From Prorocentrum cordatum (Eukaryota > Sar > Dinophyceae > Prorocentrales > Prorocentraceae), in NCBI GenBank assembly GCA_963575745.1, contig CAUYUJ010022082.1, positions 583,801 through 647,800 of the forward strand: a DNA stretch of 64,000 nucleotides. Reading direction: 5' to 3'. This document shows positions 31,061-42,860 of this stretch, piece after piece; the stretch's first letter is position 1; every line of letters starts with the position of its first letter. Under the pieces are notes generated by a model, which saw only the letters and a program-made list of their open reading frames with translations, searched no databases and was not told where the DNA came from. The position numbers were made by a program, and so were the translations under genes.

Positions 31061-31129
31061 GACCTTGCCGAAAGAAACAGCCCTTCGGCCGTTTTTTGTT
31101 TTTGTTCCCCTCCTCCTTTCAGAGGACCA

Positions 31130-31330
31130 TGACGTAATGATGAAGCTGATGTTGGTGATGATTGATGAGTGTTATTGATGATGGCATACTGTTACTGATG
31201 TTGGTAGAGCTTCTATTGTTCAGTGATGATGCTTACGATGGTGGTGATGATGGTGCGTGTGATGATACTGTTGATAATGATCATGGTGAAGGTGATGACG
31301 ATGAGGAGCAGGATGCAGGTGATGCGGATA
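31130..31330 (+). repeat. (GATGAT/GTGATG)n repeat
   Basis: Degenerate TGATGATGG and GTGATGATG units over about 200 bp. Confidence 0.75.
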
Positions 31331-31646
31331 GGTGCCCAGGTTTGCTGGTTGTCCCGCGCGGTCAGAGACTGCTTGCTCGAGTATGACTTGTAGAGGGCCG
31401 CTGGAAGCTTTGGGATTCGAGGATCTATCGTGAGCCAATCGCATCATGATGAACTTTGCGTCCTATTCAGCTTACCAGGCTTCCTCGCTTCGTGCAAATA
31501 TCGCGACTTAGGGTTTCATGCCATGTTCTACCTCCGGTGGCCCTTCTGTGCAGGATCCGTGTCCGTCGACAAAAAACGGCTCAGGAAGAACAGCCCGTCC
31601 AAGGGAAGTGGTCCAGACTTTTTGACGTCCACGTGATGAGAAAGTC

Positions 31647-31985
31647 ATGACGTCGAAGGGGTTCCCACTTCCCCCTGTGGTGCGAGCCGCACTGCTTGTC
31701 GTGCTGCTGCTCCGGTGGGCGGGTCTATGCTCAGGGAAAGCCGCAGCACCTCTCAACGACGTGCTGTTCGCCGGACCCCAGGCCGATCTGCCCGCCCTCC
31801 CCCCCTGCACGTCAGGCTCGCGCCGTGCCGACCTTGTGGCGACCCCACCGCGGGGGTTCAAGTTTGAACGCCGCCAGTGGGTGGCTCAGAAATGGCTTAG
31901 TATCGAACGATCTGCGATCTTGGGAGGCCGCGTCGAGCGCGATCTCAGGAGGGGTTTCGGTTGCCGGGCCGCTCCTGAAGTTTAG
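31647..31985 (+). CDS. Small ORF with signal-peptide-like start
   Basis: 112 codons. The first 30 residues have a basic n-region, a hydrophobic core (AALLVVLLLRWAGLCSG) and small residues at a plausible cleavage point (CSG|KAA). The rest is unremarkable and Arg-rich. No family recognised, no conserved neighbour. It may be chance. Confidence 0.2.
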   Translation: MTSKGFPLPPVVRAALLVVLLLRWAGLCSGKAAAPLNDVLFAGPQADLPALPPCTSGSRRADLVATPPRGFKFERRQWVAQKWLSIERSAILGGRVERDLRRGFGCRAAPEV

Positions 31986-32084
31986 GTCGTGGAGCTTTGT
32001 TCGCGGCCGAAGCCCGCCGTGCCCAGAAGATTTCTTTGATTGCTCTTTCAGCGTTCCTGTAGCAGCAGCACGGCGACTATGGAT

Positions 32085-32139
32085 ACACACACATCTATAT
32101 ACATATATATACATATATGGATATACATATATATATATA

Positions 32140-32195
<56 letters not shown>

Positions 32196-32350
32196 TGCAT
32201 GCATGCATGCATGCATGCATGCATGCATGTATGTATGTATGTATGTATGTATGTATGTATGTATGTATGTATGTATGTATGATGCATGTATGTATGTATG
32301 TATGTATGTAGGTAGGTATGTATGTATGTATGTATGTATGTGTGTGTATG

Positions 32351-32389
<39 letters not shown>

Positions 32390-32392
32390 GAT
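32085..32392 (+). repeat. Compound microsatellite (TA)n (ATGC)n (ATGT)n (TA)n
   Basis: (TA)n to about 32190, (ATGC)n from 32191 to about 32228, (ATGT)n to about 32345 with one GATGCATG break near 32280, then (TA)n to 32390. Poly-Tyr/Ile/Cys/Met open frames across it are artefacts. Confidence 0.95.
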
Positions 32393-33345
32393 ACCCCCCC
32401 CCCGGCCCCGGGTGCCACACCTCCCCGCCACATCTCGGGGACGCTCCCGGTACCGCTCCCTCGGGCGTTCTGGGGAGCCTCCACAGCGCTCCAGGAGGGC
32501 CCAAGACGACTCCCAGGAGCGCCCAGAATGCGAAAGAATGGTCCAAGACCCTCCCAAGCTTGCCCAAGTCAGCCTTCGACGACTCTCCAGGCTCCCAGGT
32601 AACCTCCAAGAGACCCCAAGAGGGGTCCGAGAGGCGTCCCTGGACGGCCCGAAGAGGCCAAAATCGTAGATCCCCAGTGTTTTTTTCAATGTTTTTGGCT
32701 TCTCCCGTTTTCGAGCTTTCAACTGTCGAAGAGCGCCGAAGAGGCTCCCAAGACCGCCACAAGACCACCCAAGAGACCCTCAGGACGGCCCCCAGACAGG
32801 CCAAGAAGGCTCCAAGACTGCCGAAGAGGCGCCCAGGACAGCCCTAGACCACCCCAGAACAGGCCCAAGATGGGCCCACGAGCGGGAGCAGGCGGCTTCC
32901 AGAGACCTCCGAGAGGCTTCCGGGACCCTCCAGAGGCCCCCAACACACCCCCGATCCCTGAGAGGCCCCTAAAAGACCCCGACGAGGCTCCAAGAACAGC
33001 CCAAGAGAGCTGCGAGAGCCGTCCCGAGAGAGCCCAAATCGTTGATTTCCCATGGTTATTGTTATGTTTTTCGCCTTCTCACGTTTTCCCGCTTCCAACC
33101 CTCGAAGATCGAGGATTTGGGACAAAATAAGCAATTCAAATTTGTTGTTCAAAGTGTGACTCCTACTCGGGGGTCGCACACATCCCCTGACATCTGGCCA
33201 GTACCGCGCCTCCCGGCTTCTTGGGGAGACCCCAAGACGCCGAAGGACAGCCCAAGACGACCCCAAGGAACCCCCAGACCGTAAAGAACGGCCCAACACG
33301 CTCCCGCGCAGCCCGAGACACCCTTCCGACGGCTCTCCAGGCCTC
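32393..33345 (+). repeat. Diverged duplication rich in CCAAGA
   Basis: Two blocks of about 450 bp each contain AGCCCAAATCGTTGATTTCC-like sequence (32660 and 33035), a GTTTTT-CGCCTTCTC segment and CAACCCTCGAAGA-like ends (32725 and 33100). They are embedded in AAGACGACCCAAGA-type short repeats. No gene supported. Confidence 0.55.
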
Positions 33346-33374
33346 CAGGAACTTTAAGGGTAGCTTTTTGGGAG

Positions 33375-35120
33375 ATGTTATATAGGATCGGGAGTATAGC
33401 TCGCGCGCCGTTGCCTTTGGCTCAAGGCACGCGCGCCCTATTTGCCCGGACACTGCTTGTGTTCGCTATGTGCTGGAAAGATCATTACATCGATCTTATC
33501 CTATCTTATCCGTCCATTTCCCTTACTGAACCACCACAGCACGGCACCGGACGCTATTTGCCATCCGCTTCCCATGGAATCGGATGCTATTTGACTTACC
33601 ATAGTCACTTCAGACTTGGTAGCGGAGCTGGCCGCACTCTCGTGTGGTCAGCTCTTGCTCTTCTTACCCCCACGCTATCTGGCACGATCTTCGTGGCCAA
33701 TGACCACCCTGCGCCACCACTCCAACTACATTTACGAGGATCAGTTCAAGAGCAAGAAGCAGCACGAGAGGTACGACGTCTAGACAACACCATTGGTACC
33801 ATATACGCTTCATCACTACGCTACTACCAACCGCTCGGCAACGAGCCAAAAGCGCAGTACTTGAAGCAGAGGCGGGGAGACCCGCAAGATAAAGCGCCTC
33901 GAAGACTTGACAAGGCGCTACCCCAGCGCGGCAACGTGCCTGATAACCACCCATATCTTCACAGCCTTGGGCTCGTTATCTTCGCCATTATATGGTTTGC
34001 GCTGGGGGCAACAATCGGACACATGCGCCGAGGAGACAACAGCACCGATGGGCAAACACATGGCCCATACTGGGACCCTCAAGGCAACGTACCTTTCCGC
34101 GAGTACGTTTATGAGGCCAACGCGTGGCTCAACGTCACAAGCGGACGCGTGACGCCACAGGCCCAAGCAGCCGCCAAACAACGCGGCCTGGGTGGCCTAG
34201 CGAGGACACTCGCCATGAGGGTACCACCTGACATTATAAACTATGGTGCGGACATCGATGGGGTCCACACCGACCCAGTAACATACATTATGTTCCTCTT
34301 AAGCATGAAGTTCGAACGCTTGGAAGATGAGCGCCAGCTCACTTCAGGCACACAGCTCATCGACTTTCATGTGCCTCACGGAGAACGAATCGATGTAACC
34401 CTCACTCTGTTCGAGATGGCCCGTCTTGAGGCACAGTCGGTGGGGTTTGACCTTCCCAACTTCCAACTGCTTACTGCTATCCTATTCCGCACCCTAGGCG
34501 TCGGCAACCAGAGAGCCATGCAACTCTTGCAGCCACTCAACCACCAAATGCCCCGAACACAACAACAGTATGATGAGCTGTGCGAGAGGATGCGCCCGAT
34601 AGGCCATTTGTCAGAACGGTCTCCTGGCAACATAGGATCAGTGTTTGGAAGGGGAAGGGGAACTGGTAGTGGAAATGTCTATACTACCTTAACCATCGAA
34701 GCTCAGCCTGGCAACGGGCCCTCAAGCATATGGGCCGACGATCCTGGAGAGTCTACTGCCCTACTAACAGGGAATCGATCACAACCAAGCTGGGCAACCA
34801 GCCCCCCCTCCTAGAGAACCTCAACCACACCGTTCCTTATGGGGTGAAGCGAATCCCCTAAGCGACGGCGCATCCACCTACTTGGGAAATGACGATTTCG
34901 ATTCCGGCGCCGACACCGACGCCATATCAGCAGATGGTATTGAACCTTTAGACTGGTCGGATATCATGCAAATGGAAGGTGACAATCAGCGCGCCGAACA
35001 CTTGTTCTGGTTATTACAACAGGCAAAGTGGAGGTGGAGGAGGTTCACACGAAAACCAGTGCGCCGCGTTAGGAGGAGGATACGGGGGAGCTTCAAAGGA
35101 AAATGTAAAGGCAAGCGGGG
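33375..35120 (+). pseudogene. Gag, N-terminal part
   Basis: The capsid-like region is clear from about 34030: MRRGDNSTDGQTHGPYWDPQ, then VPFREYVYEANAWLNVTSGR, MKFERLEDERQLTSGTQLID and LLQPLNHQMPRTQQQYDELC. This is typical of dinoflagellate copia Gag. A frameshift at the C run near 34800 moves the frame. It then reads PPREPQPHRSLWGEANPLSD, FDSGADTDAISADGIEPLDW and KWRWRRFTRKPVRRVRRRIR, ending KGKCKGKRG at the transposon insertion. Upstream of 34030 the open frame contains two hydrophobic stretches and may not be translated. The true start is uncertain; the Met at about 34023 is one option. Confidence 0.8.
35113..35120 (+). repeat. Left 8-bp target duplication of 16-kb transposon
   Basis: AAGCGGGG, matched by AAACGGGG at 51269-51276 with one transition. 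Both copies are in the Gag frame (AAG/AAA-CGG-GG). Confidence 0.85.
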
Positions 35121-35190
35121 TGGCAAATCCTGCACCGACGTTGTTGGGGCCCCGCGCGCATGCCCCCCCCCGCCAAGGGGCTGGGCCCCC
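35121..35190 (+). repeat. Left terminal inverted repeat
   Basis: TGGCAAATCCTGCACCGACG, then TTGTTGGGGCCCCGCGCGCA and TGCCC(C)nGCCAAGGGGCTGGGC. About 55 of 65 aligned positions match the right end; most differences are G/A or C/T transitions. Confidence 0.9.
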
Positions 35191-35214
35191 ACCTTTCGAA
35201 AGGAAAGAAGAGCG

Positions 35215-35520
35215 CGAGCGAGAGAAAGAGGAGGGGGAGGGGGAGGGGGAGGAGGGAGGGGAAAGGTGGAGGAAGGAAGAGCGACAGAGAGGTAGAACAA
35301 GAGGGGGCAGAGAAGAGGGCCCAAGCGGCCTAGGGGGCGCAAGGAGCCTAAGAGGCTCAACAAAGCTCTAGCTGAATTAGAAGCCCAAGAGGCCAAGGAA
35401 CCTAAGGGGCCTAAGGGGCCCAAGGTTCTCAGGAGCCCGAGGGGCCTAAGGAGCCCAAGGGGCCTAAGGGGCCCAATAACAAACGCCAGAGAAGCCCCAG
35501 GGGCCTCAGCAGGCCCAGGC
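35215..35520 (+). repeat. Subterminal purine tract and GGGGCCTAAGG repeats
   Basis: AGAGAAAGAGGAGGGGGAGG-type sequence to about 35310. From about 35380 to 35495 it gives way to tandem GGGGCCTAAGGGGCCCAAGG-type repeats. No gene here. Confidence 0.8.
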
Positions 35521-35565
35521 CCCCCTTAGGCTCTAGCTGGACTCCCCCTTCCCCTCCGCTCGCAG

Positions 35566-35580
35566 CCATTTGGGCTCAAG
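35566..35580 (+). other. Possible DinoSL relic before gene A
   Basis: CCATTTGGGCTCAAG matches the 15-nt SL relic CCATTTTGGCTCAAG at 14 of 15 positions and is preceded by CGCAG, an AG where a new leader could be attached. An ATG follows at 35582. This suggests gene A once passed through a trans-spliced mRNA. A chance match cannot be excluded. Confidence 0.5.
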
Positions 35581-35581
35581 A

Positions 35582-38500
35582 ATGCAGTGGCATGGTCTTG
35601 CGAAATACGAATGTTTCTGTTGATTGGGGCCCGCAAGCCTGACCGACAAGGGCCTAATGGTTCATGCGTGCCGCTCAAGGCATTGTTTTCCTCTCCGGTG
35701 TGTGCTGGATTGAACGATCGCGTCGAGGCCATGAACGTTGCCGTGGGCCCCACTTGCGATCCCAGAGAATGGGCTCGAAGAGTTGACAGTGTGCACATGG
35801 CCGCTGTTGGCGTAGCCCTAGTTGAGCCTGCTGGGATTCCTTGCGCTGCAACTTCCTGGTCTCCTCAGAGCGCGCCGTCGTGGATTTCTGGTCGCAGACC
35901 AAGTGGAAGAATGAAGCGCTGGCGTTTGTGAAAATCGTGGATGCGGTTTCTCTGTTGCGACCAGTTCGGATTTACAGCAGAGGCTGCACTCAAAGTATCA
36001 AGTCATTATTCGGAGAAGTTTCCACCAGCACTTTTCGTCGATGCGTGGGGGCTGGTTGCACTGGTCGAGGAGGCGGTTGCCTTTTCGAGGCGATCACCCA
36101 CATCGAGAGAACTAGCCGCAACCAAGCACGGAGGAACGACAGGGGGGAACCGATCATCGCGACCGTTGTGATGATGCCGACGCCGCATGCTGTTTTGTGC
36201 GCCGCGAAGGTTTGGATGTCCTGGGCGTTTCTACTCAGTCAGAACCTTAGAACCAACAGTGGGATGAGGTTGTCGCTAGCGGCGCCATTGTGGCGTCATT
36301 TTGGCAGAGACGCTATCCGACGAGGAGCTTTCGCACTTCGTGACGATGAGGACACAGGGCCAAACCATGCCCATGCCCACGCGTGCCCCTTCCACGTTTT
36401 CTTTGACGATACATTTGAAACATGTAATCTCCAGGGCTGGCAAGAGGGGGATGCGCGGGCATAGGTGCGATTTGAACCATGTGAGGAACGTGATTTTACC
36501 ATGGGCGATCTGCAGGGCGCGGCCGACTCACTGCAGATATTGTCAGCTATGGTTTCTGGCGACAGCACGAAAAAATATGAGGCATTTTACCGCGTAGACT
36601 GGTTGCATAATATGCGCAACTCACTGCTTCTCCAACTGATGTGGTCAACACGCACAGCATTCAGAATGGACGCAATGATAAACGCTGTGCTGGCATCCGG
36701 GCTCCTTCGACGGTGAATGGATTCAAGGAGGTGGCGATTCGGTGCATTGGCGCGGTGGTTGCTGACACCGCGCTTCGCCAACATCTCGTCTCACTTGTGA
36801 GACAACCGCATATTCTCCCTGGGAGGACAGCTCTATATCGGCACAGGCTGACGCTGCACTTGGGCTTCTGCGCGCAGCTGCAGGCGGTCAACGCGGAGCT
36901 TCTCAGCGACGCAGGCGGGATTGTTTCAAATCCTATCCGATGCCAGTGCATCTGAACCAACCCCATCCGAGGAGAACTCGACAGAACGAGAGGACGAGTG
37001 AATGCGGATGGGACTGAGGAGGAATGCATGGGCGCGGGTGTGCTTTGAACCGTCGAGGCGGCATCGTGTCGTGGAGGGCGCTGGACCTCTCTCCTCAAGC
37101 TGGAGTCGAATGGCTCTTGCATGGCACGTCTTCGATGCGACAGCGCGGCCTACCGAGAGCACTAGATATATCATTGCAGCTGGCCAGACACCCGCGCAAT
37201 CAGGGTGACTTAGCCGAAGAGCTCAAGGACCTGATTGTCCTGGAGGCTGGCTGTCCTGTGGGCGTCGGCAGCGGCAGGAAGGGTCTCATATATAAAGGAC
37301 ACGCTCTAGTGCACGCGCAGAGGATGGCATCACCTGGGTGGCGCTCGGCTTGCGAGCTTCTCAATGCGACGGTGAGCATCGCTGGGGGCCTAGGCGAGGC
37401 TTCTACAGTAGATTACCGCGCGGACATCAAGGACACGTTCGGGCACTGGGTCGTCGCAGAGGACGGCGACGGCAACCGTGGCGACGAGGATTTCGACTTC
37501 GAGCACGCCGAGGCCGAGGGCGATCGGGCAGACGAGTTCGACTTTGATGATGCTGTTTGCGGCGACGGCGGCGACAGAAGTGGCGGGGGCGCAGAGGATG
37601 ATGGTGACCAGTTGCTGCCTGGCTACCCCCACGAGGATGATTACATCGTCGACCTTTCGAAGTCGATCTACTCGCCAGGCCCCCATCACGTCTTGCACAA
37701 CCTCATAAAAGGACTTCCAACAACTTTTGGCGTGGTGGCATCAGTTTGTAGACTACTCCAAGCACGTGTGCAGATTGATAAGCATGAGGTTTTCCAAAGA
37801 GCGTCTCTTGCGAACCTGTTTCCTGAAAGGTCCCGGGGCATTGTTTTATGCTGACACTGCGGGTTTCCAAGCTCGTATCTACGACAGCCGATGGGGAACT
37901 GTACACAACGCCGCCCATCTGTTGGTTGATGAGAACATGTGTGAATCACTCCGCTACAGCTGGAACAAAGTTCGCTATCAAGGAGGCGGCGGCGTGGCGG
38001 CATTGCGCGAGGACGGCAACGACAACGGCAACGCTGACAGCAAGGGGGCCAACCTCAACGCAGTGGACGAAGCTATTCGATCAAATTTGTTCTGGGGGTA
38101 CCTCATCATGGTGGATGTTATTGCTACTATGTTTCTTTACCTGTCAAGCTGGATATATTGTTGTCCGTGCCACGACGCTGAAAATACCCCTCGAGGAGCA
38201 AGTTTCCGCAATCGGGAAAGGAAGTCTTACTGGAAACGTGTGATTGGAACGCCATGCCCAATGATATGTCGTCGAGCGCCTGACCTTGCAGCTGGGCGCT
38301 TCTTGTCATTTCTTCGGGTTCTCATGCGAGTATCTCTGAATGGGTTGCTCTTCGAGTTAGCAGCCAAGGGAGTGGATGGCCCAGACAGGGTGTTGATACT
38401 ACGAGAATTTGATTCTACACGTCGCTACGTGCACTTCATTTTTAACATTAAGTTTGGCCACTGGCAGCAATTGCCATGGGTACTAGCTGGGACTGCGTCG

Positions 38501-39159
38501 AGCTGCGTTCGTGAAGCTCGCCAGTGCGCGAGACGCGCGCTGGCTTTGTTTGCTGGTGTGCCAGGCGATCGTCATCACCATGTTGTGGAGATGCTGCTGT
38601 GCGCTCCTGGCTCCAGAGGCTATGCGGAGATGGTCGCATTCGCTGATGGAGAGGATCCGAGGAATCTCCCGTTCCTGTTGCGCATGATGGCACGGTTCAG
38701 ATTCATTTTGACAAGCGAGCGCTGGGTTGAAGCTCTTCGCGCTTCAAACAAGCACTGGCTATCGACAGCACATAATGCAGGAGCTGTGCACGTTGCGTTC
38801 TGCTCGTGCATGCCAGTGCTGAGGTCTCAGCTTGATCGTGACCCTGGTCGTTTCACAGCATTGGCAGACCACTGCATGAGCACGAGGAACATCGTTGAAT
38901 GTATCAAGGCAATGGGTTTTCAGACGCACCCTCGCGTCGTGGAGCTCATGACCACCGAGAGAAAAGTGTTCTTCACCGCAAGTATCTTAAGGAGCTCACA
39001 CGTATGATGTACCACGTCGACCCTCGCACTCTCTACCAGGACTTGCCAGATATGCTTCCTGCCAGGCCCGTGCTTCCACCGCCACCGCCACCTCCACCAC
39101 CCGGACCACCTCCTCCAGATCCAGATCCAGGACCTTTCGGGCTAGGACTCTGGATGTAA
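35582..39159 (+). pseudogene. Gene A: large frameshifted protein, candidate transposase
   Basis: Coding pieces in successive frames: VVDFWSQTKWKNEALAFVKI (about 35880), then DQFGFTAEAALKVSSHYSEK (35955), EPCEERDFTMGDLQGAADSL and EAFYRVDWLHNMRNSLLLQL (36470-36640), VNGFKEVAIRCIGAVVADTA (36710). 37024-37710 has an acidic stretch rich in DFDFEHAEAEGD and DEFDFDDA. 37727-39007 is the best preserved: CFLKGPGALFYADTAGFQAR, IYDSRWGTVHNAAHLLVDEN, CCPCHDAENTP and PMICRRAPDLAAGRFLSFL. It ends with a proline-rich tail (39060-39155). The SRW and CxCH...RAP-(D/E)-LAAG signatures resemble multicopy dinoflagellate hypothetical proteins I recall; the transposase role is inferred from size and position only. 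Confidence 0.5.
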
Positions 39160-39750
39160 ACTGAAAGCCCTACAGGGGCAAACAGGGGGCTGGAGGGTAG
39201 AGGATGAGGTCAAGGCGACTGAGGAGGCAAATCGTTTTTTGAAGGCTTCAGGTCTCAGAGTTCCTGGGGTCCTCGAGGGTCAGGCGATGCTCCTCAATAG
39301 CTTTGCCCTCCGCCTCCTTCCTTCTCAAAGTTGCTTGGTTCCCTCCGTCGCTCAGCATGGAAAGGAGTTCCTCAAGTCCCGAGGTCCTTGGCACCCGCCT
39401 GTGGCGGGTGGCGTGGCGGCCCTTGGGCACGTGGGGAACTTGCCCCAAGTGCGATAGACGGGGGGCCTAGCTACTTAAATGTTTTGTGGGGGGTCAAGCT
39501 CGGCTACTTCAGGGAACTCGGTCCCATGATTTCTTGCTCGCTCTCGTCATCTCCCATCCTCATTTCTCGCGCCCTCCACCTCGCTTTTCTACTTAATGGT
39601 ATTCCTCCTCCTCCTCCTCCTTCTCGTTCTCCTTCTTCTTCTCCTTCTCCTTCTCCTTCTCCTCCTTCTCCTCCGCCTTCTCGCCTCCTCTGAGAGCTTC
39701 CCCCTCCTTAATCGTCCTCTTTCTCATGCGCTCCGCTGCCAGGGCGACCG
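39160..39750. other. Spacer between genes A and B
   Basis: Contains a (CTC/CTT)n tract at about 39602-39690. No protein motif seen. Confidence 0.5.
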
Positions 39751-39754
39751 CCGC

Positions 39755-41711
39755 ATGGCGCTGGCAGCCCTGGCGGCGCAGACGACGATGATGATGATGA
39801 TGGCCGTGGCGGCGGAGGCGGAGGCGGCGGCGGCGCCAGCTCCGGGAGTGGCGGTGGCCCCCGCAGTGCTCGCGGCGCGGGCACTGGGCATAGTGGTGGC
39901 GGTGGCGCAGCTGGTAATGGCGCTGGCGGTGGAGACTCCAGTGGACATGCCTCCGGCTCTGGCGGTGGCGGCGGTGGGGGCCATGGAGGCACTAGCGGTA
40001 GCAAAGGCGACGATCACAATTTCAAGAAAGTTGGTCGGCCAGTCATATATGAAACTATCATGTCGGTCCAAGCCTTGCGCCACCTGAGAAAGAATATTCA
40101 GTCGAGTGAATCTCCAGGACAACAGGTATGGTCGATCAAGTTGGACCGCCCATTCGGGGAAGTGAGCCTTGAGAGGCCCATTGACATCGCCAGCCCGACA
40201 TACGAGCTCAAGCATGTTGATGACGATGAGTTTGATTTTGGCATCGAGAATGCGATCGACGCTATGCCCAAGGATACGCTGCCTGCCAAGCTCCACGGAG
40301 GGAGCCATGTGTTCTTCACTTGTCATCGCGCCACTCCTGCGGATCTGGTCGCCGCACCTGGAGCGCCGACAATCACCAGCTCCAATGCCATTGCTAAATC
40401 TTTGTGCGAAGTGATTGGCCCGAGCTCGGAAACACCAGTTCTTTTGATGAAAGATACGGCGTCTGATCTTGATGATTATTCTATGCTTGCGGTGCCATCG
40501 ACCTTCAAGTTGTCTGAGTGGGTCAGCTTGGCTCGATTCTCTAACCACGGTGACCTGAGCCGCACGTTTGATGGCATTGAGGTGCCAACGGGCCTAGTTG
40601 GCCAGATGGGCTTTGTCATCCACATGCTGCTGCCATCCGCGGCGGAGGGCGGACAAGGAATCTTCTTCCAAGAACACGAACTTACAGACGACGTGGAGCG
40701 CGCCTTGACATTTCTAGCGGATCATGGCTTCGCGGAGACAGTATTGGGCAGCAGCTGGATGCATAGCCCCCGCGGGAAATCATCCTTGCAGACTTGGCAG
40801 CGCTTGGGGAATCCCGAGCTTGTGTTGGTGCCATCGGATGATATGCCACATGGCGAGATGTCAAGTTTCCAGCTGGCGCTACTCCTGGAGAAGGCAGGCT
40901 GGACAGTGGAAGTAGTCAAGTCGATGAGGGGCCTGAGGCCATACACAACGAAAGCTCAGAAAATTTGGTACCTGAGAGGATCTGCCACGAACTTGGCTCA
41001 GCACTATCTCTGGGCGCTTCTGGATTCACCGAGGCATCGCTTGCCCGTCAAACACTTGATGCCAGAGGGCTACTACAAGGCTATGGTTACGGGAGAAGGG
41101 TGGACGCCTCCAGTCAAACGAAAAGAACTGATGAGTTCGACTTCGATGCGTCCGACGAGGAGTGGGGCTGCGAAGAGGATGTGGAGGACTTGGGCGAGAC
41201 CGCCGAGAAGGACCTTGGAACGGATAGCCACGATGAGAAGCCCGATGATGAAGTACACGGAGTTGCTCCGAAGAGTTCGGCCGAGTCTGACTCGAGCTCA
41301 AGTTCTTCTTCAAGCTCGAGCAGCTCAAGCTCGAGCTCGAAGCCGCCTCTGGCCGCAGCGGCTGCTGCTGCCGCTGCTGCGCCAGGTCGCGGCGGCCACG
41401 GTGGCGGTGGTGGGCGCATTCGAGATGACATCCAGAACTGGCGAGGCTCGAGGTTCACTTACGTCCGTCATAAGACGACGGGCGAGATCACGGGCTTAGA
41501 ATGCACGTGCGTTTACAAAGCACAGCACCCGAATAAGCGCCGCCGTAGGCGACTGTTTTGGGCAAATGGAGGCCAAACCAACACCGAGAAAATGCTGAAG
41601 CACTGGGTGCTCATGGGTGGCTCGTGCGATACTCAGGCTGCTCACCGTGACATGCCGCATCCAGACAAGCTGCCAACGTTCAAGCAGCTCGACGATATGG
41701 CTTTCTCATGA
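39755..41711 (+). CDS. Gene B: Gly-rich N terminus, CTC-containing tail
   Basis: Frame 1 opens with Asp-then-Gly-rich low complexity (39785-40005). A globular region follows: VGRPVIYETIMSVQALRHLR, PFGEVSLERPIDIASPTYEL, LSEWVSLARFSNHGDLSRTF and LLLEKAGWTVEVVKSMRGLR. Near 41115 the frame changes to TDEFDFDASDEEWGCEEDVE, then 15 Ser, 10 Ala, GRGGHGGGGG and RIRDDIQNWRGSRFTYVRHK. The tail reads GLECTCVYKAQHPNKRRRRR with HWVLMGGSCDTQAAHRDMP, a pattern shared by multicopy dinoflagellate proteins I recall (Cys/His, possibly zinc-binding). One frame change, otherwise intact. The start is unclear because no ATG was found before the Gly-rich part; an in-frame ATG at 40060 is an alternative. Function unknown. 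Confidence 0.55.
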
Positions 41712-41779
41712 CATCGATCATGGATGTACGTTTCACTTGAGGTATGTAACGAAAATATGTCCTTCTCATGCTGTTTACT

Positions 41780-42240
41780 TCTCGTCCTCCTCCTCCATCC
41801 CCCCCTCCTTGTCATCGCCCTCTGCCCCTCCCCGCTCCCTTTTGACCACTGACGATTGCTGAAATGTCAGCGCCGCTGTCGCCCGTCGCCCGGTCCGGGC
41901 AGGGATTGCTCGAGAGCTCTGGCGAGGCCGAAGAGGATGAGGATGAGTGGAGGCTGGAGGCTGGAGGCCTAGGTGCGAGGAAGAAGAGGGCAGGCGATGG
42001 GGGGAAGGAGTGAGTAAAGGGTGAGGAATAATGCAAAGCACCCGAAGAAATCCGAGCCGAGAAATCATGCGACACGGAATGTTCACACCAGCGCGGGTGG
42101 TGGAGGAAGGGAGAAGAGTGGCGGAGAGTGGAGGAGAGGAGGATGAGAGGGGGAGGAGAGGGGGGAGAGGAGGATGAGGAGGAGGAGGGAGGAGCAAGAG
42201 GGAGGAGAAAGGTGAGGATGAGGAGGGAGGAGGACATGAA
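41780..42240 (+). repeat. Pyrimidine then purine tracts (TCC, GGA)
   Basis: CCTCCTCCTCC-type sequence at 41786-41835 and GAGGAGGATGAGG-type sequence at 42110-42235. Between them is GGAGGCTGGAGGCCTAGG-like sequence. Long Ser/Leu/Pro open frames on the minus strand are artefacts. Confidence 0.75.
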
Positions 42241-42860
42241 GCCAAGCCAACGATATCATACGCCCATCCCGTATCGCTTCCCATGCTGGGAAGAGAACAA
42301 TCTTCAATGTGTCCGAGCTTAGGGAGATCGTCCGGATACATGGCCTCCCGCTCTCTGCCAGAGATATCTTTTGATTTCGACCATCTGCTCGTAGCAAAGG
42401 TCAGGGCTTTCAGGTGGCAAACGTTATCCGAGGCAGCTAGCAGCAATGTATAGCTCTCAAGCAGTAGCAATTCAGACAACAACAGCAAACAAACAAGCAC
42501 TCATGAAGCAAACAGCCAGTATTCACTCTTAGGCAATGATCATCTGGCTTCCCCGTTGCGTGCCGCTGCGCGCGTCGTCTGGGCCACCCTCTGTGCAAAT
42601 GCAATGGCAAAGGCGCGAAGTTCACATTGAACGGGCGACTTCTCTTGATTCGTCTCTGAGCCTGTGTTGTTCTATGCTTTCAAAGTTGATTCTGATGATC
42701 TGAAGGCGTTCGGGAAGTCCTGTGATCGTTGAACACATTCCCCCAGTGCGTGAACACGCATCGACCGTTTCAGCCAGGTGCGTGGGGTTGGACGCTTGTT
42801 TTCATTGGTGCCTGCTCGCTGCGTGTGGGTTCACTATGATTCAACGCTTTTCGATAAAGT
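42240..42860. other. No gene supported
   Basis: Short open frames only. GC falls towards the right. Confidence 0.35.

Noticed and set aside
32048-32847. 383- and 330-codon ORFs with Tyr/Ile and Cys/Met repeats
   Set aside because: Artefacts of (TA)n, (ATGC)n and (ATGT)n microsatellites.
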